A stretch of DNA of 64,000 bases, from the NCBI GenBank assembly GCA_002347565.1, contig DDXR01000025.1, positions 1-64,000 of the forward strand, in the 5' to 3' direction. Shown here piece by piece: positions 28,390 to 37,770 of the stretch. Position 1 is the stretch's first letter, and each line of letters opens with the position of its first letter. A program made the position numbers and the translations under genes. This DNA comes from a bacterium UBP2_UBA2255 (GTDB taxonomy: Bacteria; Edwardsbacteria; AC1; EtOH8). A model generated the notes under the pieces. It worked only from the letters and a program-made list of their open reading frames with translations. It was not told where the DNA came from and made no database searches.

Positions 28390-29349
28390 TCAGTGAGGCT
28401 TGGCACTTTCTCCACCGCCGCCTTGGCCGTTTTCACCGAGTCCGGCGGCGGCGCGTCGCCGCATGAATATGTGGCAGATCGAGGCCGCCGACGCCGGCCG
28501 GAGCGTCTCCGCGGCCAGCAGCCCGGCTCCCCGGACCGCTGCCCGGGCCAGGGCCGCCAGGCTGCCGGCGCCATCCGCACGGGCCTTCAGCTTCTCGCTT
28601 TCGAGCGCGTTGTACAGAACGTCGAACGGCAGGGACCGTTGCCCGACGCGGGCCAGCCCGTGCGGCGCGAACAGCCGGTCCAGGTCGCTGACCCGGAAGT
28701 GGTGCAGATGTCGGGGCGCGTCCAGGGCCACCCAGCAGGGGCCGTAGGCCCGGAAATCGGCGCTGTCGATATTGGGGACGGCGATCACCAGCAACCCGCT
28801 TTCCGCCACCAGGCCGGCAGCCTTGGCCGCGGCGCGCCCCAGGTCCGGTATATGCTCCAGGGAGTGCCACATGGTCACCAGGTCGTATGCGCCCTGTTCC
28901 GGGATATCGGCGAACACCGGCGCGCCCCGGCGTTGGAGGAAAGCCCTGGCTGGCGCCGAGGGCTCCATGCCTGCGGCATCCCAGCCCCGCTCCCGCATGA
29001 ACAGCACGAACTCGCCGGTGCCGCAGCCGATGTCCAGCAGCCTGCCTGGCCGAAGGCGGCGGCGGATCAGCCGGTGCTTCCAGCGCAGGTTCCGGTCGCG
29101 CATCAGTTCGTACACGGTCCCGTAGAGGCCGCGCTCCCGCTTCAGGCTGAGGAAGGGGTCGTACTCCTCCTGCTGGTGAGACGCCAGCAGCTCGACGGCG
29201 GCGGGACGGTCCATCAGGAAGGTGAACCCGCAGCCGGCGCAGCGGCCGATCCGGTAGGGGCGGAGCGACAGGTCGCCGAAACGGTCGAAGGTCGCCAGCA
29301 GGGGCGTCGCGGCTGCGCCGCAGAGCTCACAGCTTTCGATGGTCTCCAT
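28390..29349 (-). CDS. Zinc-ribbon class I SAM-dependent methyltransferase
   Basis: A 319-residue protein. The N-terminus has paired cysteines (CELCG, then CAGCG about 30 residues later) forming a probable zinc ribbon. The Rossmann methyltransferase core follows with LLDIGCGTGEFVLFMRERGW, then VTMWHSLEHIPD and LLVIAVPNIDS. This architecture is common among enzymes modifying cell-surface sugars or lipids, but the acceptor is unknown. ATG 29349 is preferred over GTG 29376; either way it overlaps the end of the HAD gene and closes the operon. Confidence 0.85.
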   Translation of the reverse strand: METIESCELCGAAATPLLATFDRFGDLSLRPYRIGRCAGCGFTFLMDRPAAVELLASHQQEEYDPFLSLKRERGLYGTVYELMRDRNLRWKHRLIRRRLRPGRLLDIGCGTGEFVLFMRERGWDAAGMEPSAPARAFLQRRGAPVFADIPEQGAYDLVTMWHSLEHIPDLGRAAAKAAGLVAESGLLVIAVPNIDSADFRAYGPCWVALDAPRHLHHFRVSDLDRLFAPHGLARVGQRSLPFDVLYNALESEKLKARADGAGSLAALARAAVRGAGLLAAETLRPASAASICHIFMRRRAAAGLGENGQGGGGESAKPH

Positions 29350-30025
29350 GCGTCCCAGTATGTTGTTGCGCTGCACCCGCCGCAGCCGGAGGTGCTGGCG
29401 ATATCCCGTCGAAGGAGCCGGCGATCTGTTCGGCGCCGGCCAGCAGGTCGCGGCCGTAGGTGGTGGTCAGCGCGGCGCAGCGCATGCCGGCCCGCCGGGC
29501 CGCCTCGATCCCGAACGGCGAGTCCTCGATCACCAGGCACTGGCCGGGCGCCACGCCCAGCATCCGTGCCGCGTAGAGAAACACCGCCGGGTCCGGCTTG
29601 CCGGCCCCGCCGGCATCGGCCACGGTGTACATCCGGTCCCCGAAGTATCGCGACAAGCCCAGCCGCTTGTCGGCCAGCGCCAGCAGGTCGGGATGCAGCG
29701 ACGTCGCGATGCAGGTCTTGTACGTTTCCTTGATCGTCGCGAAAAATTCGACGAACCCCGGCACGAACTCCAGCTCGCTTGTGAACAGGCCCCGCATGAT
29801 GTCGATCCGCTCCAGCGCCAACGTCTCCGGGTCGCCGCCGAAGCCGTAGATGTCCTGCATGATGCGAATCGCGCCCACGGCCGAGGAGGCGGTCAGCCGG
29901 TGCTTGACCGCCGCGCGGTCGTAGACGAAGCCGCGCCGCATCAGAAATTCGGCCTGGGCCTTGTCCCACAGCGGCTCGGAATCGATCACCACGCCGTCGC
30001 AGTCGAACAGGATGGCGCCGTTCAT
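29327..30025 (-). CDS. HAD-superfamily phosphatase/phosphomutase (beta-PGM type)
   Basis: A 232-residue haloacid-dehalogenase-fold enzyme. Motif I is FDCDGVVIDSEP with the nucleophilic Asp and acid-base Asp, motif II is CIATSLH, and motifs III and IV are GKPDPAVF and VIEDSPFGIEAA. The alpha-helical cap follows motif I. These features match the beta-phosphoglucomutase and sugar-phosphatase subfamily. The start overlaps the diguanylate cyclase stop by four bases (ATGA). Substrate unknown. Confidence 0.88.
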   Translation of the reverse strand: MNGAILFDCDGVVIDSEPLWDKAQAEFLMRRGFVYDRAAVKHRLTASSAVGAIRIMQDIYGFGGDPETLALERIDIMRGLFTSELEFVPGFVEFFATIKETYKTCIATSLHPDLLALADKRLGLSRYFGDRMYTVADAGGAGKPDPAVFLYAARMLGVAPGQCLVIEDSPFGIEAARRAGMRCAALTTTYGRDLLAGAEQIAGSFDGISPAPPAAAGAAQQHTGTHGDHRKL

Positions 30026-32061
30026 TTCGACAGCGTGCCGTTCTTCAACGAAGAGTACCGGCACACCTTGTTGCGCCCGCCCTTCTTGGCCGCGTACAGC
30101 GCCTCGTCGGCCGCCTTGATCAGGCCGGGCTTGTCCTTCGCGTCCTGCGGGCTGGCCGCCACGCCCAGGCTGACGGTGACGGGCAGCTCGCCCGCCGCGG
30201 TGGCGAACGGCTTCGACCCGATGGCCTGCCGCACCTGCTCGGCCAGCTTGGCCGCCTCGACGTCGGTCCTGCCCGGCCAGACGGCCACGAACTCCTCGCC
30301 GCCGTAGCGGGCCACGAAGTCGAACTGCGAGACGGCGGCCTTCAGCCGGGCGGCGACCTCCTTGAGCACGGCGTCCCCGGCGGGATGGCCGTGGGTGTCG
30401 TTGAGCTTCTTGAAGTGGTCGATGTCGAACAGTGCGATCCCCACCGGCCCGCCGTCCGCCTGGACCAGGACCTCGGAGAGGTGGTCCTGGAACCGGCGGT
30501 GGTTGGCCAGCCCGGTCAGGCCGTCGCGCACCGCCATCTGCTCCTTCTCCTCGTACATGGCGGCGCTCTTCAGGGCCAGCGCGAACTGGCCGCCGATGAT
30601 GTGGATGGTCGACAGGTCGCTGTCGAAAGCGCGCGAACGCCGGCTCTCCAGCACCAGCACGTATCGGCAGGCGTCCTCGGACAGCAGCGGGCCGGCCAGC
30701 ACCGAGCGGAAGCCGTGGTCCAGCTTCTCGGCCCGGGAGTAGCGCGGGACGGTCACCGCCCGGCGGTAGAAGTCGTCGATCGACCGCCACTCGCGGGTCT
30801 GCGCGGCCTGCTGGGCCAGCGATCCGGCGATGTCGACGGTGGCTCCCGCCACCGGGTAGCCGATGGCTGGCGGGTCCGACAGCAGCACTGTGGCGGTGGC
30901 CGCGGCGCCGTCCAGTGCCAGCAGGGCCAGGTGGTCGCAGTCGACCAGCGTCGGCACCAGCTCCTTCATCACATTGACCACGTCGCCCACCGTCAGCCGC
31001 GAGGCCAAGAGCTCCAGCCGCTTGTTCCAGACCTCCAGCCGCTCCTTCTCCAGCCCCAGGGCCGAGTGCCGCTGGTGGAGGTCGATCAGCCGGCCGGCCT
31101 CGTCGCCGAACCCGGCCAGCAGCAGCTTGGCGCCCTCGTCGAAGGCGCCCGGCCGCTCGCTGTCGGCTACCATCATCCCCCGCACCGCGTCGCCCACCAG
31201 CACCGGCACCGCCAGCACCGAGCCGACGGTCTCCTGCTTCCCGTAGTAGCCCAGCGCCCGGAAATCCTTGTCGAACGACGGGTACAGCAGTCCCTGGCGC
31301 TCGCGCACCACCCAGCCCAGGAAACCGCGGGCCACGTCCACGGCCGCGCCGGCCGCCACGTGCGGGCTGTAGCTCTTGCATGCCAGCATCCGCAGGGAGG
31401 AACCCAGCGTCTCCAGCTGGAATACGGCGCAGGTGCGCGACCCCACCGAGGCCTGGGCCAGCGCGCAGAGCGCCGCCAGGTCGTGCTTGAGCGAGACCTC
31501 GCCCGAGAACGAGACCTCGCCGGGCCGCTCGGGCTCCGCCGGCGCCGCCGCGGCCGCGGCGGCGAACGACCGCTTGGCGAACAGCCGTCCCATCCCATAT
31601 CCCAGGGCCAGCAGGGCGACCAGCGACACCGCCGGCACCGCCTCCTGGTAGAGGCGGTCGCCCCAGTAGGCCGATCCCAGCTCGATCGCCGCTGCCGCCA
31701 CCGGCGGCACGGCCCGCCAGCCGCCGCCAGCCCGGAACACGGCCAGCCAGCAGAGCAGCAGGTAAAAACCGGTCAGGAACGAGGTCAGCCCGCCGGTGAG
31801 CTGCACGGCCAGCCCGGACAGGGCCGTCAGGAACGCGACCTGCCACGGCTGCCAGCGCCGCCGCGGTTCGCTGCGGTTGTTCTTGACGACCCACCAGGCA
31901 TGGAAGGCCGCCAGCGCGAACACGGCGGCCGCGGCCACACCGTCGAGCGCCGGGCCGTGATCCGCCAGCGGCGGCCGGTACAGCCGGCCCCCGGCCAGGG
32001 CCAAAGCCAGCAGCGCCGATGCCCCGAGAATGACGATCTTGACCGGATTGGTCTTCTTCAT
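30022..32061 (-). CDS. Membrane-anchored GAF-GGDEF diguanylate cyclase
   Basis: A 679-residue c-di-GMP synthase. The N-terminus has about six hydrophobic segments (to residue 190 or so), then two GAF-like sensor regions (about 215-350 and 360-500) and a C-terminal GGDEF domain with the active-site motif RYGGEEFVAVW (about 586-596). The product-inhibition site R-x-x-D is replaced by SQFD, so feedback control may be absent. It lies between uppP and a HAD gene in an envelope-gene operon. Confidence 0.93.
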   Translation of the reverse strand: MKKTNPVKIVILGASALLALALAGGRLYRPPLADHGPALDGVAAAAVFALAAFHAWWVVKNNRSEPRRRWQPWQVAFLTALSGLAVQLTGGLTSFLTGFYLLLCWLAVFRAGGGWRAVPPVAAAAIELGSAYWGDRLYQEAVPAVSLVALLALGYGMGRLFAKRSFAAAAAAAPAEPERPGEVSFSGEVSLKHDLAALCALAQASVGSRTCAVFQLETLGSSLRMLACKSYSPHVAAGAAVDVARGFLGWVVRERQGLLYPSFDKDFRALGYYGKQETVGSVLAVPVLVGDAVRGMMVADSERPGAFDEGAKLLLAGFGDEAGRLIDLHQRHSALGLEKERLEVWNKRLELLASRLTVGDVVNVMKELVPTLVDCDHLALLALDGAAATATVLLSDPPAIGYPVAGATVDIAGSLAQQAAQTREWRSIDDFYRRAVTVPRYSRAEKLDHGFRSVLAGPLLSEDACRYVLVLESRRSRAFDSDLSTIHIIGGQFALALKSAAMYEEKEQMAVRDGLTGLANHRRFQDHLSEVLVQADGGPVGIALFDIDHFKKLNDTHGHPAGDAVLKEVAARLKAAVSQFDFVARYGGEEFVAVWPGRTDVEAAKLAEQVRQAIGSKPFATAAGELPVTVSLGVAASPQDAKDKPGLIKAADEALYAAKKGGRNKVCRYSSLKNGTLSK

Positions 32062-32106
32062 GCGTACGCGTCGGTCAGGATACGGTTGTGATGCGCGGTC
32101 GGGCGG

Positions 32107-32922
32107 TCAATGGGTTAATAACCAGGCCAGGCCAGCCAGTCCCACCGCCCAGCAGTAGTAGGCGAAATACTCCAGCTTGCGCCGGCGGACGATCCCCAGC
32201 AGCAGCTTGATCGAGACGTACCCGACGGCCGCTGCGGCCAGGCCGCCCGCCGCCAGGTTCAGCAGCTCGCCCGCGGGAATGCCCTCGCGCAGCGCGTCCT
32301 TGAACTTCAGCAGCCCGGCGCCCAGGATCACCGGGATCGACAGCAGGAACGAGAACTCGGCTGCGTCCTCCTGTTTGGCCCCGCAGTAGATCCCCGCGCA
32401 GATGGTGCTGCCCGAGCGCGAGATGCCCGGCAGGATGGCCACCGCCTGGGCGCAGCCGACCAGCAGCGCCCGCCACCAGTTCATCTTCTCCTCGCCGGCC
32501 CTGGCGAAGCGCGTGCCGAACAGGACGGCGCCGGTGATCAGCAGGAAGGCCGAGACCGCCACCGGGCTCTGGAAAGCGCGCTCGATGGCATCTTCGAACA
32601 GCAGGCCGACCACCGCGGCGGGGATGGTAGCGAGGATCAGCAGCAGCGCCAGCCGCAGGTTGTCGTCGGTGAAGCGCAGCCTGCCCCGTTCGCTGTAGAC
32701 CCGGGCCGTGAACACCGCCCGGGCCAGCTTCAGGATCTTCTTCCGGAACACGGCCACCACCGCGACCAGCGTCCCCAGGTGGACGAACACCTCGAACCGC
32801 AGGTTGTCGCCGGACAGCCCGAACAGCCGCTCGAGCAACGCCAGGTGGCCCGAGCTGGAGACCGGCAGGAACTCGGTCAGGCCCTGGACGATGCCGAGGA
32901 TGATGGCGTGCAGCAAGGTCAT
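32107..32922 (-). CDS. uppP: Undecaprenyl-diphosphatase UppP (BacA)
   Basis: Integral membrane enzyme that recycles undecaprenyl pyrophosphate to the monophosphate carrier for cell-wall and surface-polymer synthesis. The 271-residue protein has the two family motifs, GLTEFLPVSSSGHLAL near the N-terminus and AILPGISRSGSTICAG in the middle, with about eight membrane helices. It lies between the UbiA-family gene and the diguanylate cyclase gene, with short gaps. Confidence 0.96.
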   Translation of the reverse strand: MTLLHAIILGIVQGLTEFLPVSSSGHLALLERLFGLSGDNLRFEVFVHLGTLVAVVAVFRKKILKLARAVFTARVYSERGRLRFTDDNLRLALLLILATIPAAVVGLLFEDAIERAFQSPVAVSAFLLITGAVLFGTRFARAGEEKMNWWRALLVGCAQAVAILPGISRSGSTICAGIYCGAKQEDAAEFSFLLSIPVILGAGLLKFKDALREGIPAGELLNLAAGGLAAAAVGYVSIKLLLGIVRRRKLEYFAYYCWAVGLAGLAWLLTH

Positions 32923-32938
32923 TGCATAATCCCGTCGT

Positions 32939-33781
32939 TCAATGCAGCAGGGTGCCGGCCACGATCGCGGCCAGGCCGGCGAGCATGTCGAGCTTGATCA
33001 GGCGTGACAGCCGGGCGATCCGGCGCGGATCCGGGTCCCTCAGCAATTCCCGAGCCGCCCACAACAGGAAGGGGTTCACCAGGAGCAGCGCCAGCAGCAG
33101 ATACCACCGGCTGTATGCGCCCAGCAGATGCGGCAGCGGGGTCAGCAGGAACAGCAGCCCCAGCGCGGCTGCGGCGACGGCCAGCGCGCGCCGCTGCCCC
33201 AGCGCGATGGCCGTGGTGCGGGCGCCGGCCGCCCGGTCGCCCGGCTGGTCCTGGACGTCCTTGACGATCTCCCGCGCCAGGTGCATCAGCAGGGCGAAGC
33301 CGGCCGGGTAGGCGGCCCACCGCCAGTCGCCCGCCGCCATCCCGCCGAAGAAAAAGGCCGTGCCGGCGAGCGCGGCCACCAGCGCGTTCCCCCACAGCGC
33401 CATCCGCTTGCCCCGGGCGGCGTACAGCCAGAGCAGGACCGCCGCCGCGACGGCCAGCAGTCCCACGCCGGCCCCGGCCGCGAAGCCGGCGGCCACGCCG
33501 GCGGCCAGCAGCGACAGCCCGGCCCAGCGCGCGAACCGCGGGGTCAGCATGCCCGCGGGGAGCGGCCGGCCCGGCCGGTTGACCCGGTCGATCGCCAGGT
33601 CGTAATGGTCGTTGAGGGCGTTGCCGCCCCCGGCCAGCAGCATCACGGACCCTGCCGCCGCCAGGACATCGGGCAGCGGCCAGCCGCGCCAGCCGGGCAG
33701 CGCGCCGACGGCCGCCGACAGCCCGGCGATCGCCATGTTGCCCGGCCGCAGCAGCCGGAGGAATCCACCGATCGTTTTCAC
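32939..33781 (-). CDS. UbiA-family membrane prenyltransferase
   Basis: Transfers an isoprenoid chain to a ring or glycerol-phosphate acceptor in the membrane. The 280-residue protein has two Asp-rich diphosphate-binding motifs, NDHYDLAIDRVNRPGRPLP and KDVQDQPGDRAAGARTTA, and about eight helices. Overall pattern resembles the geranylgeranylglycerol-phosphate transferase and (S)-geranylgeranylglyceryl group rather than UbiA proper, but acceptor assignment is uncertain. I chose GTG 33781 (VKTIGGFLRLLRPGN), 7 bases after the upstream stop; a longer reading overlaps that gene. Confidence 0.85.
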   Translation of the reverse strand: MKTIGGFLRLLRPGNMAIAGLSAAVGALPGWRGWPLPDVLAAAGSVMLLAGGGNALNDHYDLAIDRVNRPGRPLPAGMLTPRFARWAGLSLLAAGVAAGFAAGAGVGLLAVAAAVLLWLYAARGKRMALWGNALVAALAGTAFFFGGMAAGDWRWAAYPAGFALLMHLAREIVKDVQDQPGDRAAGARTTAIALGQRRALAVAAAALGLLFLLTPLPHLLGAYSRWYLLLALLLVNPFLLWAARELLRDPDPRRIARLSRLIKLDMLAGLAAIVAGTLLH

Positions 33782-33788
33782 CGCGCCG

Positions 33789-35504
33789 TCAGTAATCGAG
33801 CTTGAGCGACAGCTCGGCGCCGGCGTCGTGCCGGCCGGCGCCGGCGACATTGGCAGCGTTCCTGGTGTAGCCGTAGGTCAGCCGGGCGGTCAGGGTCGCC
33901 CAGAAGCCCGGCTCCCAGCGCACCGAGGCCACGGCCAGGTCCCGGCGCTCGACCGTGCCCGACAGGAACCGGGTATGCGGGTCGTCGCCGACATATCGGC
34001 CGCCGGCCGTATCCGCCGGCGCTACCGGCTCGCCCTGGTACCACTCGCCGGCATAGTGCAGCCCCCGGTTAATCCGGCCCTCGCCCTGCCGCCGCCAGGC
34101 GTAGCCCAGGCCGATGTTCAGCCGCGGGTGGAAGCGGTGTTCGATCATAAAATCCAGCGCGTCGCCGTCGGTGCCGATCCAGTGGCCGATGATGCTGGCG
34201 GTGTCCGAACCGACATAGCGGTTCTCGTGGCGGCGATGGGTGTAGGTCCACTTCTGCGCCCCGGCCCACTCGGCCCTGAGGTCGGTGTCCGGCAGTCCCA
34301 GCGGGTCGGCCCAGTGCCCGCCCAGCAGGAACCCCATTTTCTGCGGCGCCGGCGGGCTCTGCTCGTACTGGACGTCGTCCATCAGCAGCTCGCCGTAGAG
34401 CCGGACGCCGCGCCCCGGCGTCCACTTGGCGTCCAGGCACCACATGATGTTGTCGTCGTCGCGCTCGTTCCACTGGGTGCCGTAGAACGGCAGCAGCGGG
34501 TTGGCATACACCGGATCGATGTTGCCCGCCTTATAGAGCACCAGTTCGGAGAAGCCGGCGGTGACCCGCCCCGGCAGCCGCAGCGTCAGCCGGTGTCCCG
34601 AGAGGTAGCGCTGCTGCTTGATGCTGAGGATGCCGACGAACGATTCGAAACCCAGCCGCTGGTATCGCGCCTTGAAGCTCAGGGCATCGAACGCCGGGGC
34701 GTTGGTCGAGAGCAGCAGCGTGCCGTACGTGCCCTGGCCCCACCAGCGCTGCTGGCGGCCGGCGGTCACCGAGAGGAACGGGTTGGCGTAGCGGAAGTGC
34801 GAGTAGTCGATGTCAAACTTGCCGCCGCGCCAGGTCTGGGTGGTGGCGTCCAGCCACTGATACTTGGCCTGCTCCTTCTCGGCGGTGAACACCAGCCGCT
34901 GATCGAACAGGAACTCGTGGGTGGGCGTCGCGCGCCAGCGGCCCCAGGCGTCGAGCTCGCCGCGAACGGAGTACTGAGGCTCGAATCCCTTGCTGGCCAC
35001 TGCGCGCGGTGTCAACGCAGCATCAACGCCGAGCACAACATCGGGACCTCCCCAGCTTCTATACTGGTAAAGGTCACCTTCCATCCAACAATCAGCAAGA
35101 TATTCCTTAACCTCAGCACCTCTACGACCGAAAGATTTTCGTTCGTAAGATCCTATCTTCCCTCGGAATTGTTGGCGATCTTGTACTAATTCGTTCAGCA
35201 GTCTAAAGAAATCATGGTTTTGAGTTTCAATTTCCCATCGTGATGGGCCAACACCACTGCCTCCCCATGAAATGCTTGATGAATCTTCTCCTTCGATCAA
35301 TATGATACCTAAAATTGGTTTGATCGCTTTATAAATATCATATCGAGTATATGGTTTTGTTGCAGGTAATTCTATTACGCCTTTTGCCTCTAACCGTTCC
35401 AGTATCGGGTACGCCCAGTGGTCCAACGGCAGGTCGCGGGAATCCTGGGCCAGCGCGGGCAGGGCCGCGAGTAGCAATAACAGGATCAGAGCGGACCGTC
35501 TCAT
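33789..35504 (-). CDS. Wzi-like capsule-assembly outer-membrane beta-barrel protein
   Basis: A 571-residue protein with signal peptide MRRSALILLLLLAALPALA and a periplasmic N-terminal helical stretch (LPLDHWAYPILERLEAKGVI), as in the Wzi family. The long body alternates amphipathic strands with aromatic girdle residues and ends in a charged strand (AELSLKLDY), as expected for a barrel. The best family match by eye is capsule assembly protein Wzi; function here is inferred. Codons for about residues 25-160 are strikingly AT-richer than the rest. It starts with an ATGA overlap on the fumarase-like gene. Confidence 0.75.
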   Translation of the reverse strand: MRRSALILLLLLAALPALAQDSRDLPLDHWAYPILERLEAKGVIELPATKPYTRYDIYKAIKPILGIILIEGEDSSSISWGGSGVGPSRWEIETQNHDFFRLLNELVQDRQQFRGKIGSYERKSFGRRGAEVKEYLADCWMEGDLYQYRSWGGPDVVLGVDAALTPRAVASKGFEPQYSVRGELDAWGRWRATPTHEFLFDQRLVFTAEKEQAKYQWLDATTQTWRGGKFDIDYSHFRYANPFLSVTAGRQQRWWGQGTYGTLLLSTNAPAFDALSFKARYQRLGFESFVGILSIKQQRYLSGHRLTLRLPGRVTAGFSELVLYKAGNIDPVYANPLLPFYGTQWNERDDDNIMWCLDAKWTPGRGVRLYGELLMDDVQYEQSPPAPQKMGFLLGGHWADPLGLPDTDLRAEWAGAQKWTYTHRRHENRYVGSDTASIIGHWIGTDGDALDFMIEHRFHPRLNIGLGYAWRRQGEGRINRGLHYAGEWYQGEPVAPADTAGGRYVGDDPHTRFLSGTVERRDLAVASVRWEPGFWATLTARLTYGYTRNAANVAGAGRHDAGAELSLKLDY

Positions 35505-36058
35505 TGTTTCGCCTTGCTGCGTTTCATCACGTCCAGGTAGAAGTCGCCGCCGCGGCTGTCGTTGATCACCGTCAGGGGAAAATCCCTGACCTCAAGTTCG
35601 TAGATGGCCTCGGTGCCCAGCGCTTCGAACCCGGCGACCCGGGCCGAGATGACCTTGGTTGACAGCAGCGCGCCGGCGCCGCCGACGGCCGCAAGGTAGA
35701 CCGCCTTGCGCTTCTTGATGGCCGCGACCACCTCCGGGCTGCGCCGGCCCTTGCCGATCATCGCCCTCACGCCGGCGTTCAGCATCTGCGGCGTGTAGGG
35801 ATCCATTCGCGCAGCCGTGGTCGGGCCGATCGAGCCGATCACCCGTCCGGCCGGCGCCGGGGTCGGACCGGCGTAGTAGATGACCGCGCCCCGCAAGTCC
35901 ACCGGCAGCGGCCTCCCGGCATCAAGCAACCCGGCCAGTTTGCGATGGGCGGCGTCGCGCGCGGTGTAGACCGTTCCGGACAGCAGGACCTCGTCACCGG
36001 CCCGCAGCGACTGGACCGCGGCGCGATCCAGCGGTGTTTCGATTCTCCTGACAGACAT
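35501..36058 (-). CDS. Fe-S type fumarate/tartrate hydro-lyase beta-subunit-like protein
   Basis: A 185-residue protein matching the C-terminal or beta half of class I fumarases and tartrate dehydratases: LRAGDEVLLSGTVYTARDAAH, split as usual, then GSIGPTTAARMDPYTPQM and MIGKG. The alpha subunit, which carries the Fe-S cluster cysteines, is not encoded anywhere in the window. The start at MSVRRIETPL is preferred to ATG 36076, which lies in the promoter. It leads a seven-gene operon otherwise devoted to envelope and signalling functions. Confidence 0.88.
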   Translation of the reverse strand: MSVRRIETPLDRAAVQSLRAGDEVLLSGTVYTARDAAHRKLAGLLDAGRPLPVDLRGAVIYYAGPTPAPAGRVIGSIGPTTAARMDPYTPQMLNAGVRAMIGKGRRSPEVVAAIKKRKAVYLAAVGGAGALLSTKVISARVAGFEALGTEAIYELEVRDFPLTVINDSRGGDFYLDVMKRSKAKQ

Positions 36059-36066
36059 CGAACGCA

Positions 36067-36095
36067 ATTTTTTCACATATTGGGCAGAATGTCAA
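36067..36095 (-). promoter_or_regulatory. Possible promoter of the fumarase-beta/wzi operon
   Basis: Minus-strand TTGACA (36090-36095), 17-bp spacer and a weak AAAAAT (36067-36072). The -35 is perfect, the -10 matches four of six positions. Confidence 0.45.
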
Positions 36096-36241
36096 GGCAA
36101 TAATGACGTGGCAACCGGCCGCTGCCTCGCGTGCATCCGTGGATGCCGAGTAACGTGCGCCGCACCGGGCCCATCCAGCAATGGATTGTCCCGCAGGGAA
36201 GATGGAGCGCCAGGGCTGGCTTCAAGGCTTGAGGCAAGACA

Positions 36242-36268
36242 ACGGCCCCCGCGCTGAGCGGGGGCCGT
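36242..36268 (-). terminator. Hairpin after gdhA
   Basis: A perfect 11-bp GC-rich stem (36242-36252 with 36258-36268), 5-base loop, 20 bp past the stop. On the minus strand a T-rich but interrupted TTGTCTT follows. Nothing else is seen in 36096-36241. Confidence 0.65.
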
Positions 36269-36287
36269 CCCGAAGGATGAATGCCTG

Positions 36288-37646
36288 CTAGACGATGCCC
36301 TGGGCCAGCATGGCCTTGGCCACCTTGACGAACCCGGCGATGTTGGCGCCGGCCAGGTAGTCGCCCTTGGTGGCGTACTTCTCGGAGGCGTCCAGGCACT
36401 GCTGGTGGATGGCCTTCATGATCCGCTGCAGCTTCTGGTCGACCTCGTTGCGGTCCCAGTACCAGCGCGAGCTCTGCTGGGACATCTCCAGTCCCGAGGT
36501 GGCCACGCCGCCGGCGTTGGCCGCCTTGGCCGGGCCGTACAGCACGTTGTTCGATTGGTAGACCTTGATGGCCGCCAGGTTGGACGGCATGTTGGCGCCC
36601 TCGCTCACCAGGAAGCAGCCGCTCTTGACCATGGCTTGGGCATGGTCCTCGTTGATCTCGTTCTGGGTGGCCGACGGGAACGCGCAGTCGAACTTGATGC
36701 CCTGGTCCTTGACCACGTCCCACACGCTCTTGCCCTCGTAATACTTGGCGTTCTTGTACTTCTCGACGTACTCCTTGGCCCGGCCCCGTCGCACGTTCTC
36801 GATCTCCATCAGGTGCGCCAGCTTCCCGGCATCGATGCCCTCCTCGTCGACCACGGTGCCTCCGGAATCGCAGAAGGAAAGGGCCTTGCCGCCCAGCTGG
36901 GTGATCTTCTCGATGGTGTACTGGGAGACGTTGCCCTTGCCCGAGACCAGGCAGCGCAGGCCCTTGTAGTCCTTGCCCCTGGTGGCCAGCATCTCGCCGC
37001 CGAAGTAGACCGCGCCGTAGCCGGTGGCCTCGGGCCGGATCAGCGAACCGCCGTACTCCAGGGCCCGGCCGGTGAGCACGCCGGTGAACTCGTTGCGGAT
37101 CTTCTTGTAGTAGCCGTACATGAACCCGATCTCGCGGCCTCCCACGCCGATGTCGCCGGCCGGGACGTCGGTGTCGGCGCCGATGTGGCGGAACAGCTCG
37201 CGCATGAAGGCGTGGCAGAACTTCATCACCTCGTTGTCGCTCTTGCCCTTGGGGTCGAAGTCGGAGCCGCCCTTGCCGCCGCCCATCGCCAGCGTGGTCA
37301 GCGAGTTCTTGAATACCTGCTCGAAGCCGAGGAACTTGATGATGCCCAGGTTGACCGAGGGGTGGAAGCGCAGCCCGCCCTTGTAGGGTCCGATGGCGTT
37401 GTTGAACTGCACCCGGAAGCCCTTGTTGACCTGGACCTCGCCCTTGTCATCGACCCACGGCACCCGGAACAGGATGGCGCGGTCGGGTTCGCAGATCCGC
37501 TCGTAGATCTTGGCCTTGACGAACTCGGGGTGCTTGGCGACCGTCGGCTCCAGGGTCTTCATGACCTCCTCCACCGCCTGGTGGAACTCGGGCTCCCCCG
37601 GGTTCTTGGCTTTGACCTTGGCGATCACGTCGGTGATGTGGGACAT
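36288..37646 (-). CDS. gdhA: Glutamate dehydrogenase (hexameric, NADP-type)
   Basis: Interconverts glutamate with 2-oxoglutarate and ammonia. The 452-residue protein has the standard length of the roughly 450-residue hexameric class. Key segments are PYKGGLRFHPSVN with the substrate lysines, GGGKGGSDFDPKGKSDNEVM, DVPAGDIGVGGREIGFMYG and the coenzyme-domain SGKGNVSQYT. The start MSHITDVI has an AAGGAG ribosome site. It is monocistronic, ending in a strong hairpin. With the aminotransferases and iorAB it fits amino-acid degradation. Confidence 0.96.
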   Translation of the reverse strand: MSHITDVIAKVKAKNPGEPEFHQAVEEVMKTLEPTVAKHPEFVKAKIYERICEPDRAILFRVPWVDDKGEVQVNKGFRVQFNNAIGPYKGGLRFHPSVNLGIIKFLGFEQVFKNSLTTLAMGGGKGGSDFDPKGKSDNEVMKFCHAFMRELFRHIGADTDVPAGDIGVGGREIGFMYGYYKKIRNEFTGVLTGRALEYGGSLIRPEATGYGAVYFGGEMLATRGKDYKGLRCLVSGKGNVSQYTIEKITQLGGKALSFCDSGGTVVDEEGIDAGKLAHLMEIENVRRGRAKEYVEKYKNAKYYEGKSVWDVVKDQGIKFDCAFPSATQNEINEDHAQAMVKSGCFLVSEGANMPSNLAAIKVYQSNNVLYGPAKAANAGGVATSGLEMSQQSSRWYWDRNEVDQKLQRIMKAIHQQCLDASEKYATKGDYLAGANIAGFVKVAKAMLAQGIV

Positions 37647-37770
37647 GGCGAGCTCCTTCAGAGGTTGCGGCTGGGTTCGACACAGCCAGTGTGATTTCAA
37701 TCGTATATGGTAGCCGAACTGCCGGGTGCTGCGCAATCGGGGATTCCCTTATAATCGCTTGCGAAAACCC

